Of a stretch of 41,395 nt of DNA, positions 15,344 through 23,900 are shown in pieces. The DNA lies in contig JASMLW010000197.1 of assembly GCA_030748485.1 (NCBI GenBank), forward strand, positions 1 to 41,395. Reading direction: 5' to 3'. This DNA comes from Pirellulaceae bacterium. GTDB taxonomy: Bacteria > Planctomycetota > Planctomycetia > Pirellulales > Pirellulaceae. Position numbers and translations under genes: made by a program. How positions within the stretch are numbered: the first letter of the stretch is position 1; each line of letters starts with the position of its first letter. The notes under the pieces are model-generated. The model had not been told where the DNA came from and searched no databases. It worked only from the letters and a program-made list of their open reading frames with translations.

Positions 15344-17362
15344 ATGAACCTTCTCACGATCACCGTTGTTGTCGCGCTGACTGCGCCAGCCGCCCATCCC
15401 CTCGATGTGCTCGACCTTCCCGATGAACGAGCGCAGACATTGGTCTACGACCACCTCGCCGCGCGAGCGCAGGCCAAGTTGCGGGCGCGGCGCGAGCGCT
15501 ACGAGACCCTGAAAACACCCGACGACATTCGCGCCTACCAACGAGAGATGAAGGAGTTCTTTGTTCGTCAGCTGGGTGGGTTTCCCGAACGCACGCCGCT
15601 CGACGCCTCGGTGACAGGCAAGCTGGATGGGGGCGATTACCGCGTCGAGAAAGTGATCTATCACAGCCGGCCGCATCACCGAGTCACCGCGGCGCTCTAC
15701 CTGCCGAAGACGAAGCCGCCGTACCCGGCCGTCTTGATCGCGTGCGGGCATTCAAAAACCGGAAAGGCGGCCGGCTACAACCAGCGGCTCGGCATCATCC
15801 TGGCGACGCATGGAATCGCCGCCATGTGCTACGATCCGATCGGGCAGGGTGAGAGATCTCAGATTCTCGACGCCGACGGCAAACCGAAGTTCGGCAGCTC
15901 AACCAGTGAGCACCTGTTGGCCGGAGTTGGTTCGATACTGGTCGGAGCCAACACGGCGACCTACCGCGCGTACGATGGCATCCGCGGCATCGACTACCTG
16001 GTCAGCCGCCCCGATATCGTCGGCGACAAGATCGGCTGCACGGGCTGCTCCGGCGGCGGTACGTTGACCAGCTACATCATGTCGCTGGACGAGCGCGTCG
16101 CCTGCGCGGTTCCATCCTGCTACTTGACGACGTTCTCGAAGCTGATCGAGACGATCGGACCGCAGGACGCCGAGCAAAACATTTTCGGGCAAATCGAATT
16201 CGGCATGGATCACCCCGACTACGTCATCATGCGGGCGCCCCGGCCCACGCTGATCTGTGCGACGACCGGCGACTATTTCAGCATCGAAGGAGCCTGGGAC
16301 AACTTTCGCCAAAGCAAGCGAGTTTATGCGCGATTGGGTTACGCCGAGCGAGTCGATCTGTTTGAGTTCGGCGGCAAGCACGGCGTTCCACAGCCCTCGC
16401 GCGAGGCGATGGCGCGGTGGATGAGTCGTTGGTTGCTCGGAGTCGACAAGCCGCTCGTCGAACCAGAAATCAAAGAGTGGACCGTCGAACAACTCCGCTG
16501 CACAAAGAACGGGGAAGTACTGCACGACCCGACGGAGTTTTCGGTCTTCGATCTAAACGACCGTCGCGCGGCGGCCCTCGGCCAGGTGCGAGAAGAAGCG
16601 CAGGCGTCGCTGACGGGAGCCGAGATCAAGAAACGCATTGCCAGGTTGAGTCGAGTTCCTTCGTTCGACGAGATAGCTCAACCCAAAGTCGTGAAACGCG
16701 AACCGGCAAAAATCGGCGACGCGCCGGTCGAACGTCTCTCAATCCAAAACGCCGATGGATTTCCCGTGCCCTGTCTCTTCTTCCGGCCTGCGGCGGAGAC
16801 CGTGAAGGACGTTGTGCTCTACTTGCCGGCTCAAGGAAAGCGCCGCGCCGCGTCGGCTGAGGACGGCTCGATTCGCCAGTGGGTGAAGGACGGCAAAGCC
16901 GTGCTGGCCATCGATGTACGAGGCGTCGGCGAGACGGCGAGCAGTCGCCCAAACCACGTGGTCGGAGCCGATTGGAAGAACTTTTTTACCGCCTATCTGC
17001 TAGGCGATTCGTTCGTCGGTATGCGCGCCGCGGACACCTATACGGCGGCTCGCTACGTTCAAGTTCGTTTCCCCAAGGCTCGACTCCACCTGGTCGCGGA
17101 AGGCGAGTTGGGTCCGCCCGCACTGCACGCCGCCGCGTTGGCCGACAATCTGTTTGCGACGGTCGAGTTGCGCCGCTCGTTGCGTAGCTGGAGCGAAGTG
17201 CCGCGCGACCGCGCCCCGGCCAACCAGCTGATTAACTGTGTGCACGGAGCTTTGACCTTCTACGATTTGCCGGATCTAGTCGCCATGCTGGGCGACAAAG
17301 CCAAGCTCGTCGAACCGACCAACTCCCGCGGCGAAGTCGTCGAGGCAGCCGTGAGCAGATAA
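15344..17362 (+). CDS. Exported acetylxylan-esterase-like hydrolase, two-domain, 672 aa
   Basis: A short signal peptide (LLTITVVVALTAPAAHP) precedes a helical region and an alpha/beta-hydrolase domain. Features: LIACGHSKTGK near 131, MCYDPIGQGERSQ near 161, nucleophile Ser236 in GCTGCSGGGTLT, possible acid Asp310 in ICATTGDYF and base His346 in FGGKHGVPQP. The C-terminal third resembles a second hydrolase domain, but the expected elbow near residue 584 reads VAEGELG without a nucleophile. The architecture parallels the divergent neighbour at 13006 and the esterase at 23901, though sequences differ widely. A periplasmic carbohydrate esterase is the best guess. Confidence 0.87.
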   Translation: MNLLTITVVVALTAPAAHPLDVLDLPDERAQTLVYDHLAARAQAKLRARRERYETLKTPDDIRAYQREMKEFFVRQLGGFPERTPLDASVTGKLDGGDYRVEKVIYHSRPHHRVTAALYLPKTKPPYPAVLIACGHSKTGKAAGYNQRLGIILATHGIAAMCYDPIGQGERSQILDADGKPKFGSSTSEHLLAGVGSILVGANTATYRAYDGIRGIDYLVSRPDIVGDKIGCTGCSGGGTLTSYIMSLDERVACAVPSCYLTTFSKLIETIGPQDAEQNIFGQIEFGMDHPDYVIMRAPRPTLICATTGDYFSIEGAWDNFRQSKRVYARLGYAERVDLFEFGGKHGVPQPSREAMARWMSRWLLGVDKPLVEPEIKEWTVEQLRCTKNGEVLHDPTEFSVFDLNDRRAAALGQVREEAQASLTGAEIKKRIARLSRVPSFDEIAQPKVVKREPAKIGDAPVERLSIQNADGFPVPCLFFRPAAETVKDVVLYLPAQGKRRAASAEDGSIRQWVKDGKAVLAIDVRGVGETASSRPNHVVGADWKNFFTAYLLGDSFVGMRAADTYTAARYVQVRFPKARLHLVAEGELGPPALHAAALADNLFATVELRRSLRSWSEVPRDRAPANQLINCVHGALTFYDLPDLVAMLGDKAKLVEPTNSRGEVVEAAVSR

Positions 17363-17388
17363 GCGCGCGGTAGACAATCGACTCAAGC

Positions 17389-17451
17389 GACAATGTAGCT
17401 AGTGTCTGTCGCCAATGTAGCTACCGTCGCCAATGTAGCTACCGTCGCCAG
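17389..17451. repeat. Short direct repeat, CGCCAATGTAGCTACCGT
   Basis: Two full 18 bp units and two partial ones lie in a row just downstream of the esterase stop. Each contains the palindrome GTAGCTAC. The unit boundaries abut repeat B. The whole interval 17363-17760 contains no gene I can support. Confidence 0.75.
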
Positions 17452-17478
17452 ACGGTGGGGCATCGCGGTTGACATGCC

Positions 17479-17684
17479 GATCAAACGAACCGCCTCCACG
17501 TTCTGGCGAACGTAGCCACAGGCGTCGCGGCCGACCTTCTGATCAAATGAACGGCCCTCCACGTTCTGGCGAACGTAGCCACATCTGATCAAATGAGCCA
17601 CAATCCACGTTCTGGCGAACGTAGCCACAGGCGTCGCGGCTGACCTTCCGATCAAACGAACGGCCTCCAAGTTCTGGCGAACGC
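17479..17684. repeat. Repeat B array, four units
   Basis: Four units start with GATCAAA at 17479, 17541, 17587 and 17650, giving spacings of 62, 46 and 63 bp. Each shares the core CCACGTTCTGGCGAACG (the last unit has one change). ACGTTC and GAACGT can pair across TGGC. The part between cores (GGCGTCGCGGCCGACCTTC) is itself conserved, so these are tandem units and not spacers. The array lies upstream of the planctomycete cytochrome gene at 17761, in its likely promoter region. Confidence 0.85.
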
Positions 17685-17760
17685 CGAGAGAAAGTTGCGG
17701 CGCGTTCTGGGTTGGGTGAAAATGGTCCGATCGGACGCCCGGGACTCACGCGAGGCAACC

Positions 17761-20700
17761 ATGTTGCGGCTGCCGCGAACCAAACTGCTGCTGGTCGCTT
17801 TCTGCTTCATCGCAGACTCGCTTTGCCCGTGCGCGAAGGCGGCGGGCGACGACGCCAAGCAACTCGACTTCTTTGAGAAGAACGTCCGTCCGCTCCTGGC
17901 CGAGAAGTGCTGGGAATGCCACGGGCCGAAGAAGTCGTCTGGCAATCTGCGGCTCGATTCAGCCACGGCCGTGGCGCGCGGCGGCGACTCCGGTGCACCC
18001 GTGCAGCCGGGCGAGCCCAACGAGAGTTTGTTGATCGAAGCCGTGCGGCGGCGAAGTGAATTGAAGATGCCGCCAGACAGGCCGCTGTCGTCGTCGGAAA
18101 TCGTCGCGCTGGAAAAGTGGGTGAGCGGTGGAGCGATCTTTCCGCTGTCGGCCGGCACTCGACCAGCGACGGCGGCAGCTGCACAAGCTCCTCCCCGCGC
18201 GCCGGACGACGGATCGCTGGCCGAGAGTATCCAGCTCTGGCTGAGCGCCGAAACGCTGACGACCGAGGACGGTAAGCCCGTGCCGATTTGGACAGACCGC
18301 AGCGGTCGCGGCCACGACTTCACTCTGACGAAGGGTGTTCGCGACAACGGAGTCGGCACGGCGCCGCAATTCATCAAGCGGAGCCGGATCAACGGGATGC
18401 CGGCGGTGCGGTTTGCGGCCGGCAACGGCATGGCCAGTTCGCCCGATCACCGCATCTCGATCGAAGGCGATGCCGCATTGACCATCGTGCTCGTCGTCGC
18501 GCTGCAGCAACTCACCAGCGATCCGCCTTTCGACAACGTCCTGATGATCGGCGACCCCGCCCCCGGCGCCGATCCGCAGCGTCCGTTGGCGGCGTACCTT
18601 GAGATCGATCGTTCCAAGAAGGAGCCGCAGCTGGACTACGCGGGCGGCTTCGGCCACGACGCGGGTCTCGGCCCCGGGTCGGCGACCAAGCTGTACGACG
18701 AGCCGCACATTCTCACCGTCGTCAAGACGCCGGGCCCGGCGAACCAAGTCCGGTTCTATCTCGACGGCAAGAGCGCCGAGCAGGTCTGGGGACGCGCCGT
18801 CTCCGGGACGGCGGCTGTTCCCGACATTCGCCACCGCAAGGACATTGGAGTTTCGATCGGCAAGGGAGCCAGCTGGTCCGGCAACATCGCCGGCGACTAC
18901 GGCGAAGTGATTGTCTACGATCGCGCGCTGGACGACGCCGAACGAACGGGCGTCGAGCGCGGGTTGTCGACCAAGTACGGCATGATCACCAAGCTGATGA
19001 TCGCCGCCGCCGGTCGAAAATTCACCCCGGCGGAAAAGAACCACTGGGCGTTTCAAGCGGTCGCCGATCCGTCGCCGCCGGCGACGACGCGGCGCGACTG
19101 GGCGGCGACGCCCATCGATCAATTCATCTTGAGTCGTTTGGAGCAGCATGGGTTGGCTCCCGCGCCTTCAGCGGATCGGCGAACGATGATTCGCCGCGCG
19201 ACCTTCGACCTGATCGGTTTGCCGCCCACGCCGGCGGAGGTCGCCGCGTTCGTGAACGACCCGGAGCCCGACGATAGCGCCTGGGCGCGGTTGGTGGATC
19301 GCCTGCTGGCGTCGCCCCAGTACGGCGTGCGCTGGGGCCGCGTCTGGTTGGATGCGGCGAGGTACGCCGACACAACGGCCAACGACGGCAACTTCGTCAT
19401 GCGATACGCCTACCGGTATCGCGACTACGTCATCGATTCGTTGAACCGCGACAAGCCCTACGATCAGTTTGTCGTCGAACAGTTGGCCGGCGACCAACTG
19501 CCAAAGACGGGAGACGCCGAACGAGACGCTGAACAGATCATCGCCACCGGCTTTCTGATGGTCGGCCCGAAAGCCCTGGCGGAAACGGACAAAGAGCAGG
19601 TCAAGCTAGACATCGCCGACGAGCAGCTGGATGTCACCGGACGCGCGTTCATGGGGCTGACGATCACCTGCGCTCGATGCCACGACCATAAGTTCGATCC
19701 GATTCCGACGGTCGACTATTACTCGCTGGCTGGCATCTTTCGCAGCACGGAGATGTTCAGCGACTTGACTCGCAACGCATCGAAGTGGCTCGAGTATCCG
19801 GTTTCGTTGAACGGCGCTTCGCTACCCGTGATGGCGGCTCGCGATGGTCCGCTCGTCCATTTGCGCGTGCACGTGCGCGGCAATCGATTTCGGCAAGGCG
19901 AAGTCGCGCCGAGACGATTCTTGCAAATCATCGCGGGCGAGAATCACGATCCGATTCTGCGGCCGGTCAGCGGGCGGCTCGAGCTGGCGCGCTGGATCGC
20001 GGCGAACGGCCATCCACTGACGGCCCGCGTGATAGTCAATCGCATCTGGCAATCGCATTTTGGGCGCGGCATCGTGGCGACGAGCGACAACTTCGGCGCG
20101 CTCGGCTCGGCTCCTTCACACCCGCGGTTGCTCGACTACCTGGCTCGCCGGTTCATGGAATCCAACTGGTCCATCAAGCGACTCCATGGCGACATCATGA
20201 TGTCTCAATGCTACCGGCAATCGGCCTTCGCGGAACCGCCGGGCCGGGCGAAAGCAATTGAGCTGGATCCAGACAATCGGCTGCTGTGGCGATTCTCCCG
20301 CCGGCGTCTCGAGGCCGAGCAGTTTCGGGACGCGCTGCTGATGATTTCCGGCAACCTCGATTCGCGGCTCCGCGGCGACCAGCTGATCGACAAGCTGTTC
20401 AAATCGGGACAAATGCTCGACGAGAAACGGGGTGTCGTGGCGGCCACGGCCAACAGCGATTGGGAGGGTTTCGATTCGAACCGCCGCAGCATCTACTTGC
20501 CCGTCGTGCGGAACGCGCAACCGGATGTGTTGAGTCTGTTCGACGGACCCGACACGAACGCCGTGACGCCGCGACGACTCGAGACAACCGTTGCCTCGCA
20601 AGCCGCATTTTTGCTGAACAACAAGTTCGTCTTGAGTCGAGCTGCGGAGTTCGCGGCGCGGATCGCCGTCGAGTCCGATGTGGAGAGGCGAATCGACCGA

Positions 20701-20886
20701 GCCTACCGGGAAGCTGTCGCCCGCTCAGCGACGGCGGAAGAATTGGCGGATGGCAAATCGTTTCTCGCCCAGTATCGGCAAATCGCCGCGCAGCGCGGCG
20801 CAGCGGCAGACGCAGCCGAACAACAGGCCTGGACCAGTTACTGCCAGCTGCTGTTCTGCTTAAATGAGTTGATCTATGTCGAGTGA
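17761..20886 (+). CDS. Planctomycete cytochrome C / LamG-like / DUF1549 / DUF1553 protein, 1041 aa
   Basis: A large exported protein typical of planctomycetes. A signal peptide (about 1-27) precedes the PSCyt1 haem domain with CWECH (Cys50-Cys53-His54). A LamG/concanavalin-like insert follows (about 157-405, SIQLWLSAETL, TIVLVVALQQ, RFYLDGKSA, GEVIVYDRAL). DUF1549 (about 448-700) includes CARCHDHKFDP (Cys637-Cys640-His641), and DUF1553 fills the remainder, ending in LNELIYVE. ATG 17761 has GAGG upstream and gives a signal peptide; the frame continues to 17695, which reaches the edge of the repeat region. Its end overlaps the DUF1501 start by 11 bp. The pair is believed to be extracytoplasmic; its biochemical role is unknown. 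Confidence 0.95.
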   Translation: MLRLPRTKLLLVAFCFIADSLCPCAKAAGDDAKQLDFFEKNVRPLLAEKCWECHGPKKSSGNLRLDSATAVARGGDSGAPVQPGEPNESLLIEAVRRRSELKMPPDRPLSSSEIVALEKWVSGGAIFPLSAGTRPATAAAAQAPPRAPDDGSLAESIQLWLSAETLTTEDGKPVPIWTDRSGRGHDFTLTKGVRDNGVGTAPQFIKRSRINGMPAVRFAAGNGMASSPDHRISIEGDAALTIVLVVALQQLTSDPPFDNVLMIGDPAPGADPQRPLAAYLEIDRSKKEPQLDYAGGFGHDAGLGPGSATKLYDEPHILTVVKTPGPANQVRFYLDGKSAEQVWGRAVSGTAAVPDIRHRKDIGVSIGKGASWSGNIAGDYGEVIVYDRALDDAERTGVERGLSTKYGMITKLMIAAAGRKFTPAEKNHWAFQAVADPSPPATTRRDWAATPIDQFILSRLEQHGLAPAPSADRRTMIRRATFDLIGLPPTPAEVAAFVNDPEPDDSAWARLVDRLLASPQYGVRWGRVWLDAARYADTTANDGNFVMRYAYRYRDYVIDSLNRDKPYDQFVVEQLAGDQLPKTGDAERDAEQIIATGFLMVGPKALAETDKEQVKLDIADEQLDVTGRAFMGLTITCARCHDHKFDPIPTVDYYSLAGIFRSTEMFSDLTRNASKWLEYPVSLNGASLPVMAARDGPLVHLRVHVRGNRFRQGEVAPRRFLQIIAGENHDPILRPVSGRLELARWIAANGHPLTARVIVNRIWQSHFGRGIVATSDNFGALGSAPSHPRLLDYLARRFMESNWSIKRLHGDIMMSQCYRQSAFAEPPGRAKAIELDPDNRLLWRFSRRRLEAEQFRDALLMISGNLDSRLRGDQLIDKLFKSGQMLDEKRGVVAATANSDWEGFDSNRRSIYLPVVRNAQPDVLSLFDGPDTNAVTPRRLETTVASQAAFLLNNKFVLSRAAEFAARIAVESDVERRIDRAYREAVARSATAEELADGKSFLAQYRQIAAQRGAAADAAEQQAWTSYCQLLFCLNELIYVE

Positions 20887-22354
20887 CGGGGCACCAGCGA
20901 TGAACGCCATGAATGCGATGAACGCCATGAACGCCATGAATGCGACCAACGAGAGTGCGCCGTTCACGCGCAGACGGCTCTTGCAATCGGCGGCTTGCGG
21001 GTTCGGCAACGTCGCCCTTTTGGGATTGCTCGCCGATTCGGCTCGCGCCGAAAACCCCCTGGCGTCTCGCCAACCCCATTATCCGGCGCGAGCCAAGCGG
21101 GTCATCTTCTTGTTCATGCACGGCGGAGTTTCGCACGTCGACAGTTTCGATCACAAGCCCAAGCTGGCCGAGATGAACGGCCAACCGCTGCCGATACCCA
21201 AACCGAAGTTCGAGTTCGCCGACACGGGCAACCTGCTGCAGTCGCCTTGGAAGTTTAAGAAGTTCGGCGAATCGGGGCTGGAGGTGAGCGAGTTGTTTCC
21301 GCGACTCGCCGAACACGCCGACAGCTTGTGTGTGGTCCGTTCGATGAACAACGGCAACCAAGTCTCGCACGGACCAGCCGCGCTGGCGCTGCACACGGGC
21401 GACGGCGTATTCATGCGGCCGAGCATCGGGGCCTGGGTGCAGTACGGATTGGGCACCGAGAACCAGGACCTGCCGGGCTTCGTCGCGCTCAGCCCATCGC
21501 GCTATCACGGCGGTGGACAGAACTACGGTTCCGCCTTTTTGCCCGCCGCCTATCAGGGCGTTCGTATCGGCGACGGCAACACCGAGTTCAAAGAGGCCAG
21601 GTTCGCCAATCTCTCGACGGACACGCCGACCGATTTGCGCCGCCTGCAACTCGACATGCTCCAACGCCGCAACCGCCGCCATCTCGAGGATCGCGAAGAC
21701 GACAATCGCCTGGAAGCTCGCATTCAATCGTTCGAATTGACGTTCCGTATGCAACAAGAAGCCCCGCGAGTCACCGACATTGGCCAAGAGTCGGCCGAGA
21801 CGCTCACGCTGTACGGCGTCGATCAGGAGCCGACCAATGAATTCGGTCGCCAATGTCTGGTCGCGCGACGTCTTTCCGAAGCGGGAGTTCGATTCGTGCA
21901 AGTCAACTTCAGCTACCCGCGCAACTATTGGGACGCGCACGGTGGGTTGAAGAACAATCACTCATCCAATGCGGCCAAAGTCGACCAACCGATCGCCGGG
22001 TTGTTGGCGGACCTAAAGCGGCGCGGCCTGTTTGACGATACGCTGGTCGTCTGGGGGACGGAATTCGGGCGAACTCCCGCAGCGCAGGGAACGGATGGCC
22101 GCGATCACCACCCCCATGCATTCTCGATGTGGATGGCCGGCGGCGGCGCGAGGCCGGCGACCGTCTACGGACGCACCGACGACTTCGGTTACTACATCGC
22201 TGAAAACCGTGTGGACATGCATGACTTGCAGGCGACCATCTTGCACTTGTTGGGATTGGATCACAAAAAACTGACGTACCGATACGCCGGACGTGACTTT
22301 CGTTTGACCGACGTGGATGGGGAGGTTGTGCACGAGCTCGTCGCGACCGGCTAG
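20876..22354 (+). CDS. DUF1501 protein with Tat signal, 492 aa
   Basis: A member of the DUF1501 family (sulfatase/alkaline-phosphatase-like fold), nearly always paired with DUF1549/DUF1553 proteins. A Tat-type signal (FTRRRLLQSAACGFGN, residues 30-45) follows an odd stretch of five MNA triplets. Family motifs: VIFLFMHGGVSHVDSFD near 72, VRSMNNGNQVSHGPA near 150, and the late VVWGTEFGRTPAAQ and DHHPHAFSMW. ATG 20876 overlaps the preceding gene's end by 11 bp. Five further in-frame ATG codons at 20900-20936 could also initiate and would keep the Tat signal intact. Presumably it is folded before export with the upstream haem protein. Confidence 0.93.
   Translation: MSSDGAPAMNAMNAMNAMNAMNATNESAPFTRRRLLQSAACGFGNVALLGLLADSARAENPLASRQPHYPARAKRVIFLFMHGGVSHVDSFDHKPKLAEMNGQPLPIPKPKFEFADTGNLLQSPWKFKKFGESGLEVSELFPRLAEHADSLCVVRSMNNGNQVSHGPAALALHTGDGVFMRPSIGAWVQYGLGTENQDLPGFVALSPSRYHGGGQNYGSAFLPAAYQGVRIGDGNTEFKEARFANLSTDTPTDLRRLQLDMLQRRNRRHLEDREDDNRLEARIQSFELTFRMQQEAPRVTDIGQESAETLTLYGVDQEPTNEFGRQCLVARRLSEAGVRFVQVNFSYPRNYWDAHGGLKNNHSSNAAKVDQPIAGLLADLKRRGLFDDTLVVWGTEFGRTPAAQGTDGRDHHPHAFSMWMAGGGARPATVYGRTDDFGYYIAENRVDMHDLQATILHLLGLDHKKLTYRYAGRDFRLTDVDGEVVHELVATG
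20900..20944 (+). repeat. Nine-base tandem repeat, five in-frame start codons
   Basis: Five units of ATGAAYGCS (ATGAACGCC or ATGAATGCG) lie head to tail, encoding MNA five times at residues 9-23 of the DUF1501 protein. The unit is a multiple of three, so copy-number change would not shift the frame. Confidence 0.95.
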
Positions 22355-22394
22355 CCGGTGCGGTTCTTTTCATTGACTGCTCATGGGGGATGTG

Positions 22395-23849
22395 ATGAGA
22401 GTTTCGCAGTTGTTGTCGATTGCTGTTGTGATCGCTGTCCTTTGGTCATCGGCGCAAGTCGTCGAGGGTGAAGTCGCCGTCGATCTCAAAGCGGGAGCCG
22501 CCAAGGCGGACATCACTCCCGAACACTGGCCCCATCCGCTCGTCGGCACGTTCAGCGAACGACTGGCGGACAAAGCTTGGGATCGGCTGCACGCCCGCGC
22601 CATCGTGTTGCAAAGCGGCGAGGAGTCGATCGCGATTGTCGTTATCGATAGTTGCTACGTTCCGCGCGTGGTGTTGGACGAGGCGAAAGGGCGAATCGCC
22701 AAGCAGACGGGGATGCGTACCGATCACATGTTGATGGCGGCCACGCACACGCACTCCGCGCCGGCGTCGCGAGATCGCCGTGAAATAAAGGCCGATCCGC
22801 GCTACGTGGAGCGAGTCACGAGCGGGATCGTCGCGGCCACCGTCGCGGCTCACCGTCAATTGGAGGCCGCCGAAATCGGCTGGGCGGTCGCCTACGCCCC
22901 CGATGAAGTTTTCAATCGGCGGTGGTTCATGAAGCCCGGCGGCATCGTCGAGAATCCGTTTGGGGAACGCAATGACATCGTGCGAATGAACCCGCCACGC
23001 GGAAAGAACTTGCTCGACCGCGCCGCCGGTCCGACGGATCCCGACATTTCGATCGTCTCGATTCGCGCTGTCGACGGCCGCCCCATCGCGCTGTTCGCGA
23101 ACTACTCGTTGCACTACGTCGGCGGAGTTCCCGCGGGCGGCGCGTCGGCGGACTACTTCGGCGAGTTCGCTCGTCTGGCGGAAAAACGGCTCGGCTCGAA
23201 GGAGGGAAAACCAGCCGTTGTCGGCGTTCTGTCCAACGGAACCAGCGGCGACATCAACAACATCAGCTTTCGCAAGTCTCGACCTCGCAAGCAGCCGTTT
23301 GAACGGATTCGTGAAGTTGCCGGCTACGTCGCCGACAAGACGTTCGAGCAGCTGGAGGGCGTCCAGTACCGGCGGCGAATCGAGTTGGCGATGACGCAGC
23401 GCTTGCTGACACTCGACAAGCGGCGGCCAACTCCCGCTCAAGTCGCTCGCGCGAAGCAGTTTCTCGCCGCCGCCGATGAATCGTCTCTGCCGCGTCGAGC
23501 CAAACCGTACGCAGCGTGGACTGTAAAGCTCGCCGAACCTCCCTTCCAGGAAGAGCTCGTGTTGCAGGCGATTCGAATCGGCGACATCGGCATCACATCG
23601 ATTCCCTGCGAGGTGTTTGTGGAAATCGGTCTGGAGCTGAAAGCGAAGAGTCCGTTGCCGCTGCACTTTACGATGGAGCTGGCGAATGGACACTACGGAT
23701 ACCTGCCGACACCTCGACATCATGCGCTGGGCGGGTACGAAACGTGGTTGGGGACCAACACCCTCGAAGAACAGGCGTCCGTTAAGATCACGCAACAGTT
23801 GCTGGAGATGCTGGAAGTTGTATCGTCAGTTCAATCGTCATCGAAGTAA
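22395..23849 (+). CDS. Neutral/alkaline ceramidase-like protein, exported, 484 aa
   Basis: It belongs to the neutral/alkaline non-lysosomal ceramidase N-terminal family, zinc amidohydrolases in characterised members. A signal peptide (LLSIAVVIAVLWSSAQVVEG) leads to AGAAKADITPEHWPHP, the usual opening. Candidate metal-site segments are MAATHTHSAPAS and FANYSLHYVGG, and NGTSGDINN resembles the catalytic Ser region. At 484 residues it lacks the extra C-terminal part of classical 650-760 residue ceramidases, so a ceramide substrate is not assured; many planctomycete copies are like this. I prefer ATG 22395, with GGGGGA four bases upstream, over ATG 22383. It follows the DUF1501 gene by 40 bp in the same direction. 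Confidence 0.85.
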   Translation: MRVSQLLSIAVVIAVLWSSAQVVEGEVAVDLKAGAAKADITPEHWPHPLVGTFSERLADKAWDRLHARAIVLQSGEESIAIVVIDSCYVPRVVLDEAKGRIAKQTGMRTDHMLMAATHTHSAPASRDRREIKADPRYVERVTSGIVAATVAAHRQLEAAEIGWAVAYAPDEVFNRRWFMKPGGIVENPFGERNDIVRMNPPRGKNLLDRAAGPTDPDISIVSIRAVDGRPIALFANYSLHYVGGVPAGGASADYFGEFARLAEKRLGSKEGKPAVVGVLSNGTSGDINNISFRKSRPRKQPFERIREVAGYVADKTFEQLEGVQYRRRIELAMTQRLLTLDKRRPTPAQVARAKQFLAAADESSLPRRAKPYAAWTVKLAEPPFQEELVLQAIRIGDIGITSIPCEVFVEIGLELKAKSPLPLHFTMELANGHYGYLPTPRHHALGGYETWLGTNTLEEQASVKITQQLLEMLEVVSSVQSSSK

Positions 23850-23900
23850 GCCAAGGAATGCATGGCCTGCCGAGTGGCGGCCGGAGAGACAGAGAATTCA

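Noticed and set aside
17479..17684. Possible CRISPR array
   Set aside because: Only four units with uneven spacing of 46 to 63 bp, the segments between cores are themselves conserved, and no cas gene is in the window.
20876..20886. Frameshift or gene fusion between the DUF1549/DUF1553 and DUF1501 genes
   Set aside because: The 11 bp overlap is in different frames, both proteins have complete ends and a Tat signal starts the second, so they are two overlapping genes.
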